A stretch of DNA of 64,000 nucleotides from Moringa oleifera (taxonomy: Eukaryota; Streptophyta; Magnoliopsida; Brassicales; Moringaceae): positions 2,653,501-2,717,500 of the forward strand of contig JAJFZO010000065.1 in the NCBI GenBank assembly GCA_021397835.1. The letters run 5' to 3'. The notes beneath the pieces were generated by a model, which was not told the origin of the DNA, searched no databases, and saw only the letters and a list, made by a program, of their open reading frames with translations. Below are positions 1-11,831 of the stretch, one piece after another. Position 1 is the stretch's first letter. Every line of letters starts with the position of its first letter. Position numbers and translations under genes: made by a program.

Positions 1-1385
1 TGAACAGTTGCTCCTGGAGTAGCCAAATAAGGCTTAGCTGATCTTATTACTACAGAGTCAATTTGAAGAATTAAAACTTGACCCGATTTTAGGTGCGGTC
101 CGTTTTTGGCTATACATACATTTTCACAAATGAATTGCCCAAGACTAATTATTGTGGACGTTTCTTCACAATAATTATGATGATAATTTTGATGGAGAAA
201 ATACCAATTCAAATTGAATGGATTCAAAACGACGTTACTCCATTGATGGGGATTATAAATCCTCCCGTTTTCATCCATCAAGTAATATTTAATTACTTGA
301 AAAATATGTTTTAAATTGTCAAGCTAAAAATATTTTGTTACCAAAATCTGATGATGAGTTATTAAGCGGTAAAATGAACAAAAATTCGTAATTTCAATGG
401 CTGTTCCTAAAGAGCTCGACGAATTTCTAATTATAATTAGAGGATTTTTTTTAATTTTAATTGATTCTTTTATCACATTATGATATTTTACATGATTGAA
501 TGGACCCATTTGAAAATAATTAGATGATGACAAAATTATCAAAGATTGGCATTTCTTATTTCTATTCAAAAACATACGAATAGTTTTGTGATTTTGGCTA
601 AGTGATTGTTGAATCCTTGCCTTTGAATAAATGGAATAAAATGGATTGATGCGATCTGACCCATTATCAGAGATCAATCTTGAACCTGACGGATCGTTCC
701 TTTTTCTTATATACAAAATATGGGATTTCACTAAGTTGATTCTTAGGAAATCTTGAATCAGACCATTTGTACTCACTTCAACAAAGAAAATATGGACCTC
801 TTCGACGGAAGAACTTTTATTGTCTTGGTCCCAATTCAAGACAAAACAAGTTCGAACCAATTGAATACTTGTGTCAGAAATTCCTTGAGCCGGTTTACCA
901 TTTCCATAAAGGATATAATTTACAACTCAAAATTGCATATTATCCTTTTCTCGAAATATATCATGTGGAAAGAGTGTTGCTAATTTATACCATCCGCTAT
1001 CTCATATGTGGCTATGGGTCACACCAAAACAAAATACTTTTTCTTGGTAGGTGTGATCCGTTGGACATAGATCCAATTTTTCAATGTTTTTGATTCCTTA
1101 GAGTTTATTTTTTGCTTTCCTGGCGGTATCAAGATGCCACTATGTCGGGATATCTTGTCTGTCTTTCTCGAAAAATGGATATCTCCAGAAAAGATTTTAA
1201 GTTCAATACTTTTTTTTCTCTCCACTTGGACCAATCTGCCTACTTGGCTTCTTGTATTTAAAGTGATTCGTGTATCTACTCTAATGATACTATTGTTCTG
1301 TACCATTATGGAAGAAGATTTGGGCAAAATATGCATTTCCTCGGGAATGAAAAAAAATCAATCTACCTTTATTTAGTATTTTGTC
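1..1385 (-). pseudogene. rpoC2: rpoC2 C-terminal part, block A (truncated at both ends)
   Basis: This is a fragment of the plastid-encoded RNA polymerase beta'' subunit. Minus-strand frames read typical rpoC2 sequence: the stretch containing [12 protein letters not shown] (about 1,380-1,320), then [11 protein letters not shown], and the FVLNWDQD...EVSTNGLI region (860 downward). The gene continues off the left edge and its 5' part is cut at about 1,385 by a join to the rps8-infA spacer. There is a frame change between about 1,019 and 860, plus scattered stops (for example KY*IKVD near 1,370). It equals the 43,849-45,235 part of the block C copy. Not functional. Confidence 0.93.
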
Positions 1386-1440
1386 TTTTTTTTTTTTGTA
1401 CAAATGGGAAGTTTCGGATACAATTCGGATATCAGAAAGA

Positions 1441-1844
1441 CTACCATATAAAATACAAGATTTCTCTTCTGATTCCTTCTCGTCGAGCCTTTTGGTCTGT
1501 CATTATACCTCGAGAAGTAGAAAGGATTACAATCCCCATCCCACCTAAAATTCTCAAAATTTATTGATAGTTAGAATAGATTTGTAGACTAGGTCGATTG
1601 ATCCGTTTTAAATTAAAAATAGTTCTATATGGTTCTTTCATATTTCTTCTATGTCGTAAGGTTAAAATAAAAAAAAATTCTTATTTTCTCGATGTTTCCT
1701 TATGTTCTCGATAAAACCTTCTCATAAAAGTATTTTAATAATGTTTTCGGTGATGTTAGTAGATGCTATCCGAAGCCTTCCTTTTCTATTCATCTCAGCA
1801 TTTTGTATAGAGATTATTATATCAGCAATAATGTCCCTATCCAT
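1441..1844 (-). pseudogene. rps8: rps8 pseudogene, block A
   Basis: Small-subunit ribosomal protein S8. The C-terminal frame reads [20 protein letters not shown] and ends ILYFIW-stop at 1,441. The start codon is at 1,844-1,842 ([10 protein letters not shown]). The length is 404 bp, one base short of a multiple of three, so the frame is broken. The block C copy is also 404 bp. It sits upstream of rpl14 as in plastids, but downstream it meets rpoC2 instead of infA-rpl36. Confidence 0.88.
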
Positions 1845-2127
1845 GATAAACTAAAATTATTCTTGCTCTTGAATTTTGATATAATCAACATGTTCTTTTT
1901 TTTATTTATATATAGTTTCTTTTTATATTTTATATTTATATTTATATATATTATATATAAATTGTATTAAATTAATATATGAATTTAATTTTTCTACAAG
2001 TACAAGTATTATCTATTATTATATAATAATTATATTAAGGGTATATATGTGAAGGGTAGATGCGTGAGACACAATCTACTAATTAATCTATTTGATTTAA
2101 ATCCTATAACTTTATTCAGGTCTCATC

Positions 2128-2480
2128 TTATGATATCTTAGGAGCTAATGAAACTATTTTAGTGAAATTTAACTGTTTGAATTCCCGAGGGATCGCACCA
2201 AAAACTCGAGTTCCTTTTAGATTTCCTTCTTGATCAATGACAACTACGGCATTGTCATCATATCGTCTTATCATCCCATTCTTACGTTTGAGTTCTTTAC
2301 AAGTACATACAATTATAGCTCTGATCACTTCTGTTCTTTTTAGAGGTGTATTTGGTGCTGCTTCCTTGATCACAGCAACAATAACGTCACCAATATAAGC
2401 ATATCGGCGATTATTAGCTCCTATGATTCGAATACAATTCTTAGGCCTACGACATTCAAATGGGTCTGAGGTTGAATCAT
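2128..2480 (-). pseudogene. rpl14: rpl14 pseudogene, block A
   Basis: Large-subunit protein L14. From 2,373 down the frame reads [20 protein letters not shown] and ends SLAPKIS-stop. The start [10 protein letters not shown] is at 2,480. The gene is 353 bp against the usual ~369. A 5-bp loss near 2,436 is shared with block C, and a further 11 bp (around 2,447, in the DNSGA codons) is missing only here. Both losses break the frame. Confidence 0.92.
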
Positions 2481-2606
2481 ATCATTTTTTTTAATCTGTT
2501 CTTTAGACAAAGTAAAAAAAAGAAATATTGTTTGTTAAAAAAAAAAAAAGAAGAAAACTTGCAATTTTTTATCTCTAAGACATCTTTCTTTTGTGATTCT
2601 ATATTC

Positions 2607-4066
2607 CTATTCCGAAATGATGAATTGCGTTTTTATAGGCATTTTGGACGCGACTATTAGAATAGCCCTTCTGGCTATATTTTCGGCTACTCCACCTATT
2701 TTATAAAGTATTCTACCTGGTTTAACGATAGCTACCTAATATTCGGGAGATCTTTTCCTCAAACCCATACGTGTTTTCATAGGTCTTATTGTAACCGATT
2801 TTTCTGGAAATATACGTACCCATATTTTTCCACCATGGCATATATTTTGTGTCATTGCTCATTGCCCTGTTTCTATTTGTCTAGATGTGATCTAAGCGGG
2901 TTCAAGTGCTTGAAGAGCATATCTACCAAAACAAATACAATTACCTCGATAAGATATTCCTCTCAGTCTTCCTCTATGTTGTTTACGAATTTTGGTTCTT
3001 TTAGGGTTATAGTTGATGGTTGTTTCTAAATTCCATCTCTACTATAGAACTGGACATGAAAGTTTCTTCTCATCCAGCTTCTCGCGAATGGATGGATTAA
3101 AAAAGATTTATTAAGATATACATGTAGTTAATGAATAATAGACTCAATCATGGGATTCTTTGAGATTTCATCTAATCTATTCTAAATTTGTATATGTTTT
3201 TAGGAAATAGAATTCATCTTGAATTCTATTTGTAGATAATGTAATGTCGAATGTCATTTTTGTTGGAGTTAGAATCTTATAATGAATCCTTATTTTGTTT
3301 TGCCTTTTTTTATCATATTGAATCGACCAAAATTTATCAATCCAATAAAATCAACTTTTCATGGGCGAATATTTACTCTTTCAATATCTATTTCGATTTT
3401 AGGGCTAGCTCATGACTTTTCAGAATCAGAATAAGAATAAATGAATTGGTTTCTGGTTTGTTCCACCATCCCACCCAATGAATCATTAGGATTCCTTTTC
3501 AATAGAATCTTCTGCATTCATGGGTTCCATCATTCCTATCACTTCTTGATTAATGTTTAGGTCTGCATTCTACAATGGAGCCCCTAATGAAATTTTTTAA
3601 TTTATTCTTGAGTCAATCTTCTCAGTTTTTATTGACTAAAGGCTCTTTTTTTTTTTTTTGTTCTATGAACAGGTTCATCTACTTATGCATGAATCTGTAT
3701 TGATGCTTTATTACATTGCCTTTTCTTTTATGAGATGATTTCATAGACCTTCCATATTGGAATCATATATCATTGACATTTCTTTTTTTTCTCTCTCTCA
3801 TACTTCCATTTATCTGCATACTTTTCTATTTTGCTTCATAACTTATAAGTAGATTGATTTTTTTATTTTTTTATAAAAAAAATTCGGTTGCTATAATCAT
3901 ATGACCAATATATCATATCATAACTGCTATTTTGGATCCAGATAATGCGAAGCAATGAGTTGGTTATTAATGCTTGCTATAGTTATTAGTTCCTATTAAA
4001 GTTATAGGTCGGTTCATTTTTTTTAATCCTAATGCTAAACAAACCAACGAGTCACACACTAAGTAT
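2607..4066 (-). pseudogene. rpl16: rpl16 pseudogene with group II intron, block A
   Basis: Ribosomal protein L16. Exon 2 (2,607-3,006) ends ASKMPI..QFIISE-stop and holds several stops. The intron spans 3,007-4,057 and its 5' edge (4,057 downward) still reads GTGTGACT, as expected for a plastid group II intron. The nine-base exon 1 (4,058-4,066) has its start codon changed from ATG to ATA; block C keeps ATG. It lies between rps3 and rpl14 as in plastids. Confidence 0.88.
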
Positions 4067-4201
4067 AGCAATTATATCAAAGGATTGATTGAATTTTTAT
4101 TCAACCTTATTGATGATTTTTTTGATTGAATATAAAAAAAAGAAAGAAATAGTGTCTTTTTTTTTATCACTGGATAGAATGTAAAGACAAGTAAAATCTT
4201 T

Positions 4202-4858
4202 TTATTCTTCTTCTACAAATATTCAAATTTTGATTCCCAATATCCCATAGATAGTTCGAACTGTATAGGAACAATAATCAATTTTAGCCTTAATGTTTTG
4301 TAAAGGAACCCTACCTTCTCTGATCCATTCGACAAGTGCAATTTCTTTTTCGTCAATACGCCTAGCAATTTCCACTTGAATTCCTTTTGTATTCGTCTGT
4401 TCAGTTAATTCAATAGCTTTCTTCATTGCTTTACGAAACGAAACTCTATTCTTTAATTGTCCGATTATAAATTCTGCAAGAATATTAGGGTGTCCATAAG
4501 GATTTGCAATTCTTGTAATAGCAATGTTGAGTTTTCGATTCACACAATTAAGTTCTTTTTGTACATTTGGCTATAATTCTTCCATTCTTCGTGGCTTAAC
4601 TTCAATTAATAATTTTGAGAATCCATATAAATTATGACCTGAATCAGATCGATTCTTTTCTGAATTTTTATATGCGCAATTCCCTTAACACCGGAGGATA
4701 TTATCATATTTTTTTTTACATAATTCTTGATACAGTCTCATATTTTTTTATCTTCTTGTAAACCGTCAGAATAATTTTTTTGGTTGTGCAAACCAAAGAG
4801 AATGATGGCTTTGGGTTGTACCAACTCTGAAACCAAGTGGATTTATTTTTTGTCCCAT
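4202..4858 (-). pseudogene. rps3: rps3 pseudogene, block A
   Basis: Ribosomal protein S3. The span of 657 bp matches the usual length. The N-terminus [10 protein letters not shown] starts at 4,858. The C-terminal frame (4,543 down) reads [20 protein letters not shown] and continues through [16 protein letters not shown], followed by a premature stop (TGG to TGA type) before the IFVEEE end. The N-terminal third is broken by stops, so only about 106 codons stay open. Confidence 0.92.
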
Positions 4859-4913
4859 AAGCCACCACGACTATTACTATATGTATCATGACATGTCATC
4901 TTTGTGTTCTTAT

Positions 4914-5310
4914 TTATCCATCCAGGTTTTTAAAGCACATTACATATTCTTCATAGAAGGGTGTATCTTCCAATACGATAGTTATATGAAAAGTGGGTCT
5001 TTTTATTGGATAACTTCGTCCTCGGGCTCGAGGTTTTAATTTTTTCACAGTAGTGCCTTCGTTTACTTCGGCTTTACTAATGACTAAATTTGACCCATAT
5101 TGTGACTAGCATTTGCTGTTGCAGAATAAACCAATTTAAAATGGGATAACATGCTCGATAAGGCATGAGTTCTAGTATCATAAGTGTTTCCTCATAGGAA
5201 CGTCCACGAATCTGATCAATTACTTTTCGCACCTTGTGGGCGGACATACATATATGTTTACCTAAAGCATATACTTTTGTATATGACTTCCTCTTTCTCT
5301 TCTTTATCAT
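4914..5310 (-). pseudogene. rpl22: rpl22 pseudogene, block A
   Basis: Ribosomal protein L22. It starts at [19 protein letters not shown] (5,310) and is recognisable through [20 protein letters not shown] and [13 protein letters not shown] one-base loss near 5,130 shifts the frame in PILKLVYSA. The downstream frame still spells [17 protein letters not shown] and ends at 4,914. Its presence shows the donor plastome had rpl22, which excludes legumes. Confidence 0.9.
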
Positions 5311-5345
5311 AAGGTTCACCTCTTACTAATGAATCTATATTAATT

Positions 5346-5626
5346 TTATTTTTGATGAGATCTATTATCATTTTTCGCATGTCCGCGAAAATTTATAGTG
5401 GGTGTAAATTCTCCCAATTTGTGTCCTACCATATGATCTGTTATATAAACAGGCAAGTGTTCCCTTTCATTATCAATAGCAATGGTATGACTGATCATCT
5501 TGGGTATAATGGTAGATGCTCAGGACAAAGTTATTATTATTGCTTTTTTCCCTTTTGTATTAAGCTTATTAATTTTTCTTAATAAATGATTTGCTTCAAA
5601 AGGATTTTTTTTAGTGAACATGTCAC
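5346..5626 (-). pseudogene. rps19: rps19 pseudogene, block A
   Basis: Ribosomal protein S19. The usual GTG start is at 5,626-5,624, followed by CSLKK. Later sequence matches [21 protein letters not shown] and [11 protein letters not shown]. The length is 281 bp, two more than usual, so the frame is shifted internally. Followed by rpl22 in the normal S10-type order. Confidence 0.87.
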
Positions 5627-5691
5627 AGTTAACTAAGTCTTATTTTTTTAAAAGATGAAGAAAAAAATTTTGTTTTCTCTCATATTTACTA

Positions 5692-7170
5692 TGACGACGA
5701 AGAATCAAATTATCACTATATTTATTCCTTTTTCTACTTCTTCTTCCAAGTGCAAGATAACCCCAATGGGTTGCAGGTTTTTTTTATCAATTGGAGCCCT
5801 CCCTTCACCACCTCTATGGGGATGGTTTACAAGGTTTATAACTACTCCTCTTACTACAGGACACTTATCTAGCCAAAATTTAGATCCAGCTCTACCCAAA
5901 CTTCTCTTGTTCACCCTAACATTCCCTACTTGTTTGACTATTGCTGAGCAGTTTTTGGATATCAAACGGACCTTTCTAAAAGGTAATTTTAATGTGGGCG
6001 ATTTCTCCTCTTTTGCAATCAGTTTCACTACAGCACCCGCTGCTTTAGCTAATTGTCCACCCTTTCTAAGTGTGATTTCTATGTTATGTATGACAGTGCC
6101 TAAGGGCATATCGGTTGAAGTGGATTCTTTTTTTTTTTATCAATCAAAATCCCTTCCTAAACTGTACCAGCTTCTCCTAAAGCATCGACTTTTTGGATGT
6201 AGATGATGATATCTATACAGATGGATCTTACATATATCGTACAATGAAGTACCACACGAATGGATATATAGGAATCCAAATCTGTCGAATAACTCATGTT
6301 AGGATCTTCTATATCCTAGGCCTTCCCGTTCTGTCATCTGACTTATGTTTTTCATGTAGCATTCAGACCGAATGACTCTATGAAATTACGTCGATACTTC
6401 CATATATTATGGGTCACGTAAGAGATATCTCTATTTTTCCCTCGGGGAATCTTTAGAATTACCACTACTTAGCTTTCAATTCGCCTCTGACCATCAAATG
6501 AAATGTGAATAACTTGTCCTCCTCTCTTTGAAACAAGAGGCACTTTTGGTTATGTCGATGCTTGAAATAATTTTGTCTTTTCCATATTACTATATCACTA
6601 GAGTCAATAATTTCATATGAGGAACTACTGAACTCAATCACTTGCTGCCGTTACTCTTCAGTTTTCTATTGAGATCTATCATGTAGAGGTACTCAAATTG
6701 GATCAGTGATCAATTTCTAGGTTTCATCGTAAACCTAATTGGTTACTTCCAATTACATAAATCAATAGTTCAAATCGCACTCAAAGGTAGGGCATTTCCC
6801 ATTTTTATAAGAACTTCTGTACCAAAAACAATAGGATCTCCAATTATAGCCCCTCTAGGATGTAAAATATATCTCTTCTCACCATCCCCATAGTGTATGA
6901 GACAAATGTATGCATTTTGATTAGGGTCATATTTTATGGTTACGATTCTACCATATATGTCTTTTTCATTTCGTTGAAAATCGATTTTACGGTATAGATG
7001 CTTATGACCTCCCTCTCTATGCCTTGCGGTAATGATTCCTCTGGCATTACGACCTTTACCACAACGATGCTGTCCATAGATCAAATTATTTGTGGATTGG
7101 ATTTCACTTGACTGTCTACAACTCTATTGCGTGTGTTCGGGGTAAAAGTTTTGTATAAATGTATCGCCAT
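5692..7170 (-). pseudogene. rpl2: rpl2 pseudogene with group II intron, block A
   Basis: Ribosomal protein L2. Exon 1 (6,781-7,170) is 390 bp, one short, with a shift near the N-terminus; from 7,084 it reads [21 protein letters not shown]. The intron (about 6,114-6,780) begins GTGCG. Exon 2 (5,692-6,113) reads [20 protein letters not shown] and is open to about GVILHL, where it shifts. The stop codon TAG has become TAT; block C keeps TAG. Confidence 0.92.
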
Positions 7171-7188
7171 GCTATTAAGTATTTTGAT

Positions 7189-7469
7189 TTAAGTTCTTTT
7201 CTTTCTAAAAGTGGAATAGAATAACCTAGTTGAAGCGTAATGATCATATGTCTGTAATGCATTGTATGTCCCATAATATGTCCCATTCTTCTACCCTTTT
7301 CGGGGAGTCGATGACTATTCATAGCTATTATCTTGACACCAAAGAAGAGTTCGACCCAATGCTTTATTTCTGTCCTAGTTGATCCTGATTCAACATTAGA
7401 AGTATATTGATTTTTCCCCAATAACCGAATACTTTTGTCTGTAAATGCTGCATATTTAATTCCATCCAT
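7189..7469 (-). pseudogene. rpl23: rpl23 pseudogene, block A
   Basis: Ribosomal protein L23. The frame [20 protein letters not shown] is open for ~85 codons to GYSIPLL, where one base is missing. The frame then runs past the normal stop (7,189-7,191) into rpl2 exon 1, giving a chance L23-L2 fusion frame of 117 codons. Block C has the intact 282-bp version. Confidence 0.93.
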
Positions 7470-7634
7470 AAATCTATTTTCTTCCCTATGAGTTTTAGTC
7501 TTAATAAGAAAGCTAGTTCTTACTATTCATATGTTATGATATGAATATACCACACCAATTCGTTATGTATAAATGATGAGATTCCATTGATATAGGGCCA
7601 ATTCCAATAGACTTATTGAAGGGTCCCATTGGTG

Positions 7635-7668
7635 TGCATTCAGTAGGAATTAAACCTACGAATTCGCA

Positions 7669-7708
<40 letters not shown>
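7635..7708 (-). tRNA. trnI-CAU: trnI-CAU relic, block A
   Basis: A 74-nt match to plastid tRNA-Ile(CAU) of the rpl23-ycf2 interval. The CAT anticodon and T-loop are present. The acceptor stem has one mismatch (GCATCCA against TGAATGC). Flanks are the usual rpl23 and ycf2. Probably not functional in a nuclear context. Confidence 0.92.
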
Positions 7709-7796
7709 TTAGCGGGGATCTTCGTACATGGTGAATAACCAAATTCCAATTAAAATGAAATTTTTAGGATAAATCAATGCAATTTAGGAGGAATCA

Positions 7797-9456
7797 ATGA
7801 AAGGATATCGATTCAAATCCTGGATTTTCGAATTGAGAGAAATATTGAGAGAGATTAAGAATTCTCACTATTTCTTAGATTCATGGACCCAATTCAATTC
7901 AGTGGGATCTTTCCTTCACATTTTTTATCACCAAGAACATTTTATAAAACTCTTGGACCCTCGAATTTGGAGTATGCTACTTTCACGCAATTCAGAGGGT
8001 TCAACAAGCAATCGATATTTCACGATCAAGGGTGTAGTGCTATCTGTAATGAGGATCCTTATATATTGTATTAACAATCGAAATATGGTCGAAAGAAAAA
8101 ATCTCTATTTGATAGGGCTTCTTCCTATACCTATGAATTCCATTGGATCCAGAAATGATACGTTGGAAGAATCTTTTGGGTTTTCCAATATCAGTAGGTT
8201 GATTGTTTCGTTCTTGTATCTTCCAAAAGGAAAAAAGACCTCTGAGAGCTGTTTCCTGGATCCAAAAGAGAGTACTTGTGTTTTTCTAATAATTAAAAAG
8301 TGTATCATGCCTGAATCTAACTGGAGTTCGCGGTGGTGGAGGAAATGGATCGAAAAAAAGAGGGATTCTAGTTGTAAGATATCTAATGAAACCGTCGTCG
8401 GAATTGATATCTTATTCAAAGAGAAAGATATCAAATATCTAGAGTTCCTTTTTGTATATTATATGGATGATTCGATCCGCAAGGGCCATGATTGGGAATT
8501 GTTTGATCATCTTTCTCCGAGTAAGAGGCGAAACATAATCAACTTGAATTCAGGGACAGCTATTCAAAATCTTAGTGAAAGACGAGATTTGTTATCTCAT
8601 GTTTGCTTTTCATGAAAAAAAATACCAATTGAAATGGAAGGTTTCTTCAAACAACAAGGAGCTGGGTCAACTATTTAACCAAATGATATTGAGCATATTT
8701 CCCATCTTTTCTCGAGAAACAAGTGAGCTATTTCTTTGCAAAATTGTGCTCAATTTCATATGTGGCAATTTCGCCAAGATCTCTTTGTTAGTTGGGGGAA
8801 AAATCCACACGAATCGTATTTTTTGGGGAACATATCGAGAAGAATCGGATTTGGTTAGACAATGTATGGTTGGTAAACAAGGATCGATTTTTTTATCAAG
8901 GTACGAAATGTATTGTCAAATATTCAATATGATTCCATAAGATCTAGTTTCATTCATGTAACGGATTCTAGCCAATTGAAAGGATCTTCTGATCAATTCA
9001 AAGATCATTTTGATTCCATTAGTAATGAGGATTCAGAATATCACATATTGATCAATCAAAGAGAGATTCAACAACTAAAAGAAAGATCGATTCTTTAGGA
9101 TCCTTCCTTTCTTCAAACAGAATGAACAGAGATAGAATCAGACAAATTTCCTAAATTCCTTTTTAGATATTCCTCAATTCCTTGGCTATTCACGAAACGT
9201 GAAAAGCGGATGAGTAATCATCTGCTTCCGGAAGAAATCAAAGAATTTCTTAGGAATCCTACAAGACCCATTGGTTCTTTTTTCTCTGACAGATGATCAG
9301 AACTTCATCTAGGTTCGAATCCTACTGAGAGGTCCACTAGGGATTAGAAATTATTGAATAAAGAACAAGATGTTTCTTTTGTCCCTTCCAAGCGATCGAA
9401 AAATAAAAAAATAGTTAATATATTCAAGATAATTATGTATCTACAAAATACCGTTT
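7797..9456 (+). pseudogene. ycf2: ycf2 5' quarter, block A
   Basis: N-terminal part of Ycf2, the giant plastid AAA-type protein proposed to act in protein import. It starts [20 protein letters not shown], with AGGAGG about 5 nt upstream. The frame is open for 272 codons to an out-of-frame end at 8,613-8,615 (DLLSHVCFS). Block C shifts at the same place, so the frameshift is shared. Later frames read the [17 protein letters not shown] stretch. A TGG has become TAG at about 9,097. The gene (usually ~6.8 kb) is cut at 9,456 by a join to ndhK. Confidence 0.93.
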
Positions 9457-9513
9457 AAACCCAAGTATGTTATTGCTATGGGAGCATGTACAATTACAGG
9501 AGGGATGTTCAGT
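9457..9513 (+). repeat. ndhK: Inverted ndhK snippet at the ycf2|ndhK join, block A
   Basis: About 55 bases reading [18 protein letters not shown] on the plus strand. This is a reverse-complement copy of 9,785-9,840 in the adjoining minus-strand ndhK. It bridges ycf2 and the truncated ndhK 3' end, and the same snippet is at 53,321 in block C. The shared TTCAGTA at its right edge suggests a template-switch or microhomology join. Confidence 0.85.
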
Positions 9514-10217
9514 AAGGGTCTCTGAAGTGGATGATGGTTGATAAAGTAATTCTTGATCATAATTTCTAATATGTGTACTACGTACAAAAATAAACTTGTG
9601 ATTGGTAGTAAAACACCGATTTCCCTATCAAGATCGAATTCTATCTTCATAGATTTCTCGAGATATTTTCTTATGAAGTTTTGTTATAGCATCTATAACT
9701 GCCTCTAATTTAGGTAAACAGCCTAGCAAATAGACATCCACAGGAATTAGCTTATCAACTTGCCGAACAGTACTACAAGAATCAATACTGAGCATCCCTC
9801 ATGTAATTGTACATGCTCCCATAGCAATAACATACTTTGGTTCAGGCATTTGTTCATATAATCTCACTAAAGAAGGAGCCATTTTCATTGTTACTATGCT
9901 GGCTATTAAAATTAGGTCCGCCTATCTAGGACTTGATCTTGGTACCAATCCATAACGATCAAAGTCGAATCGTGAGCCTATTAATGAGGCAAATTCAATG
10001 AAGCAACAACTGGTACCATAAAGAAGCGGCCATAAACTGGAAAGTCTTGACCAATTTGAAAGATCGCTTAATGTAGTTAAAATAACTGAATTTTGGGTTG
10101 TTCGATCAACTAAGGTAAATTCAATAGAATTCATAATTGTATCAATGTTCATAATGTTTTTTTTTTTACTTTTTTCTTTTTATTGTTATTGTCTGAATAT
10201 TCAGGAACTAAGACCAT
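9514..10217 (-). pseudogene. ndhK: ndhK pseudogene, 3'-truncated, block A
   Basis: NDH complex subunit K (iron-sulphur subunit). The start is at 10,217, overlapping ndhC as usual. It keeps [16 protein letters not shown], the [12 protein letters not shown] cysteine pair and [13 protein letters not shown]. The C-terminal frame reads [11 protein letters not shown] and [14 protein letters not shown], then stops matching at about 9,514; the last ~17 codons seen in the 20,807 copy are replaced by the inverted snippet. Internal stops and shifts are present. Confidence 0.9.
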
Positions 10218-10570
10218 TCCAATGCTCCATTTCGCCACGCATAAACTGAACCAAAAATTAGGATAAGCACAAAAATGGAAGCTTCCATAAAAATGGATAC
10301 CCCCAATACATCGAAACTCATTGCCCATGGATAAAGAAAAACTGTTTCAAAATCAAAAATAACAAAAAATAGAACAAACATATAATAACGAATTCAAAAT
10401 TGTAACCAAGCATCGCCCATTGGTTCTATACCCTATTCATAACTAAAGAGTTTCTCTGGACCTTCGCTAATTGGAGCTAAAACTCTGAAAATTAGAAATG
10501 CCAAAATAGGAATAACACTTGATATTATTAGAAATGCCCAGAAGATATCATATTCGTAAAGCAAAAACAT
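10208..10570 (-). pseudogene. ndhC: ndhC pseudogene, block A
   Basis: NDH subunit 3 (membrane). Length 363 bp equals the functional gene. It starts [19 protein letters not shown] at 10,570 and ends KGALEWS-like at 10,208. The frame is open to about [11 protein letters not shown] (10,433), where the next codon is a stop. The first membrane helix is still clear. It overlaps the ndhK start, as in plastids. Confidence 0.92.
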
Positions 10571-11831
10571 AGACGAACTCCTATGAATGTGAAAAATATA
10601 CCGGATTAGTCGATTCGAATTGGAATTGATTGTCAAGTCATACATAACTGTTTTGTGAAAACAAAAATTGAGTTTGATCAAATCGTCAAGTTTCGTTTGT
10701 TTGTTGTGGTACATATCTCATTTTAAGATTTATTGATTGAAATCTTATTTTATTTTCATTACACTTATTTTTTGATATAGTATGAATATATAGATTTCTT
10801 TTATACAAAACAAATCAAACTTTCTCGCTTTCAACTCGCTTTGTATTTTTCTAAGTAAAATAATAAAATACGGTGGAAATTCTAAACTAAATAGAATTCT
10901 CATTTTTTTAATTCTAATATGTATTAAAGTACTAAAAATTAAAAAATCTTAAATTACAATTTGAAATTCTAAATCGATTTCTTATTCTATTTTGAATATT
11001 ATTATCTTTCATTATTTTTGTTTTATTATTATTATTATTTTTATTATATTATATTATATTAATAATATTTTTATATTTTTTATATTAATAATATTATTAT
11101 ATTTATATTAATAATATTATTTTAATTTTAATTATTTTAATTTTAAAATTAAATAATAAATAATTTTTTATTATTTATATTTATATTATAAAAATAAAAT
11201 ATTATGTTATTTATGTTATGTTTATGAAATTTTTTTTATGAAAATCTCTTCATTTTTCAAACTTTAACGTGTCCACGAATGTAGTAAGGCCTTCCTAGAT
11301 CCATATGGCTTACTATTAGATTCGATTGGGGTTAAGTTAGGTTTGAGTTTTAATCTTTGACCGGGTTTATGTCATAATTTTGAATCCACAAATTCAAAAA
11401 GATTTGGTGTGTATACAAAAAAAAGAAGTATCACTAACTCTTTGATTGTAAACAGTAAAAGAGAAAAATTCATATATAATCAATCCGCCTACAAAGATTA
11501 ATGAAGAAAAATTGCTTTGTTTTGGTTGATCCAAGATTAAAAAGAAATATATAGTGATTGGATCCATTGAAATGAAATGTGCTTTTGTATTCAGTTTTGC
11601 TGTGAACGATCCCCATGTGAGCAGGCTTATGGGAATGATTTTATTTCGATGAACCAAGCAAGCAAAAGCGACCTGTTACAAACAAGAAAGAATACAATAA
11701 TGAGGAAAAAAATATACAATTTTTTGTACTTGAATATTATTTATAATATTATTTATTTAATTTATAATATTATTTATTTATAATATAAATAATATTATAT
11801 ACATATACTTTATAAATAAATAATAAAATAA
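10571..11831. other. ndhC-trnV spacer, very AT-rich, block A
   Basis: No gene seen. The stretch 10,980-11,220 is almost pure A/T with many ATTATATTA/AATAATATT steps. The same spacer is present at 21,917-22,667 and 54,428-55,698. Length differences among the three copies lie mostly in these low-complexity runs. A frame at 11,394-11,657 is chance, with weakly matching versions in the other copies. Confidence 0.8.

Noticed and set aside
7116..7469. L23-L2 fusion protein
   Set aside because: It results from a one-base loss at the end of rpl23; block C has separate genes.
10980..11220. AT-rich tract as a replication origin or CRISPR-like array
   Set aside because: Units are irregular low-complexity A/T steps without spacers; present in all three ndhC spacers.
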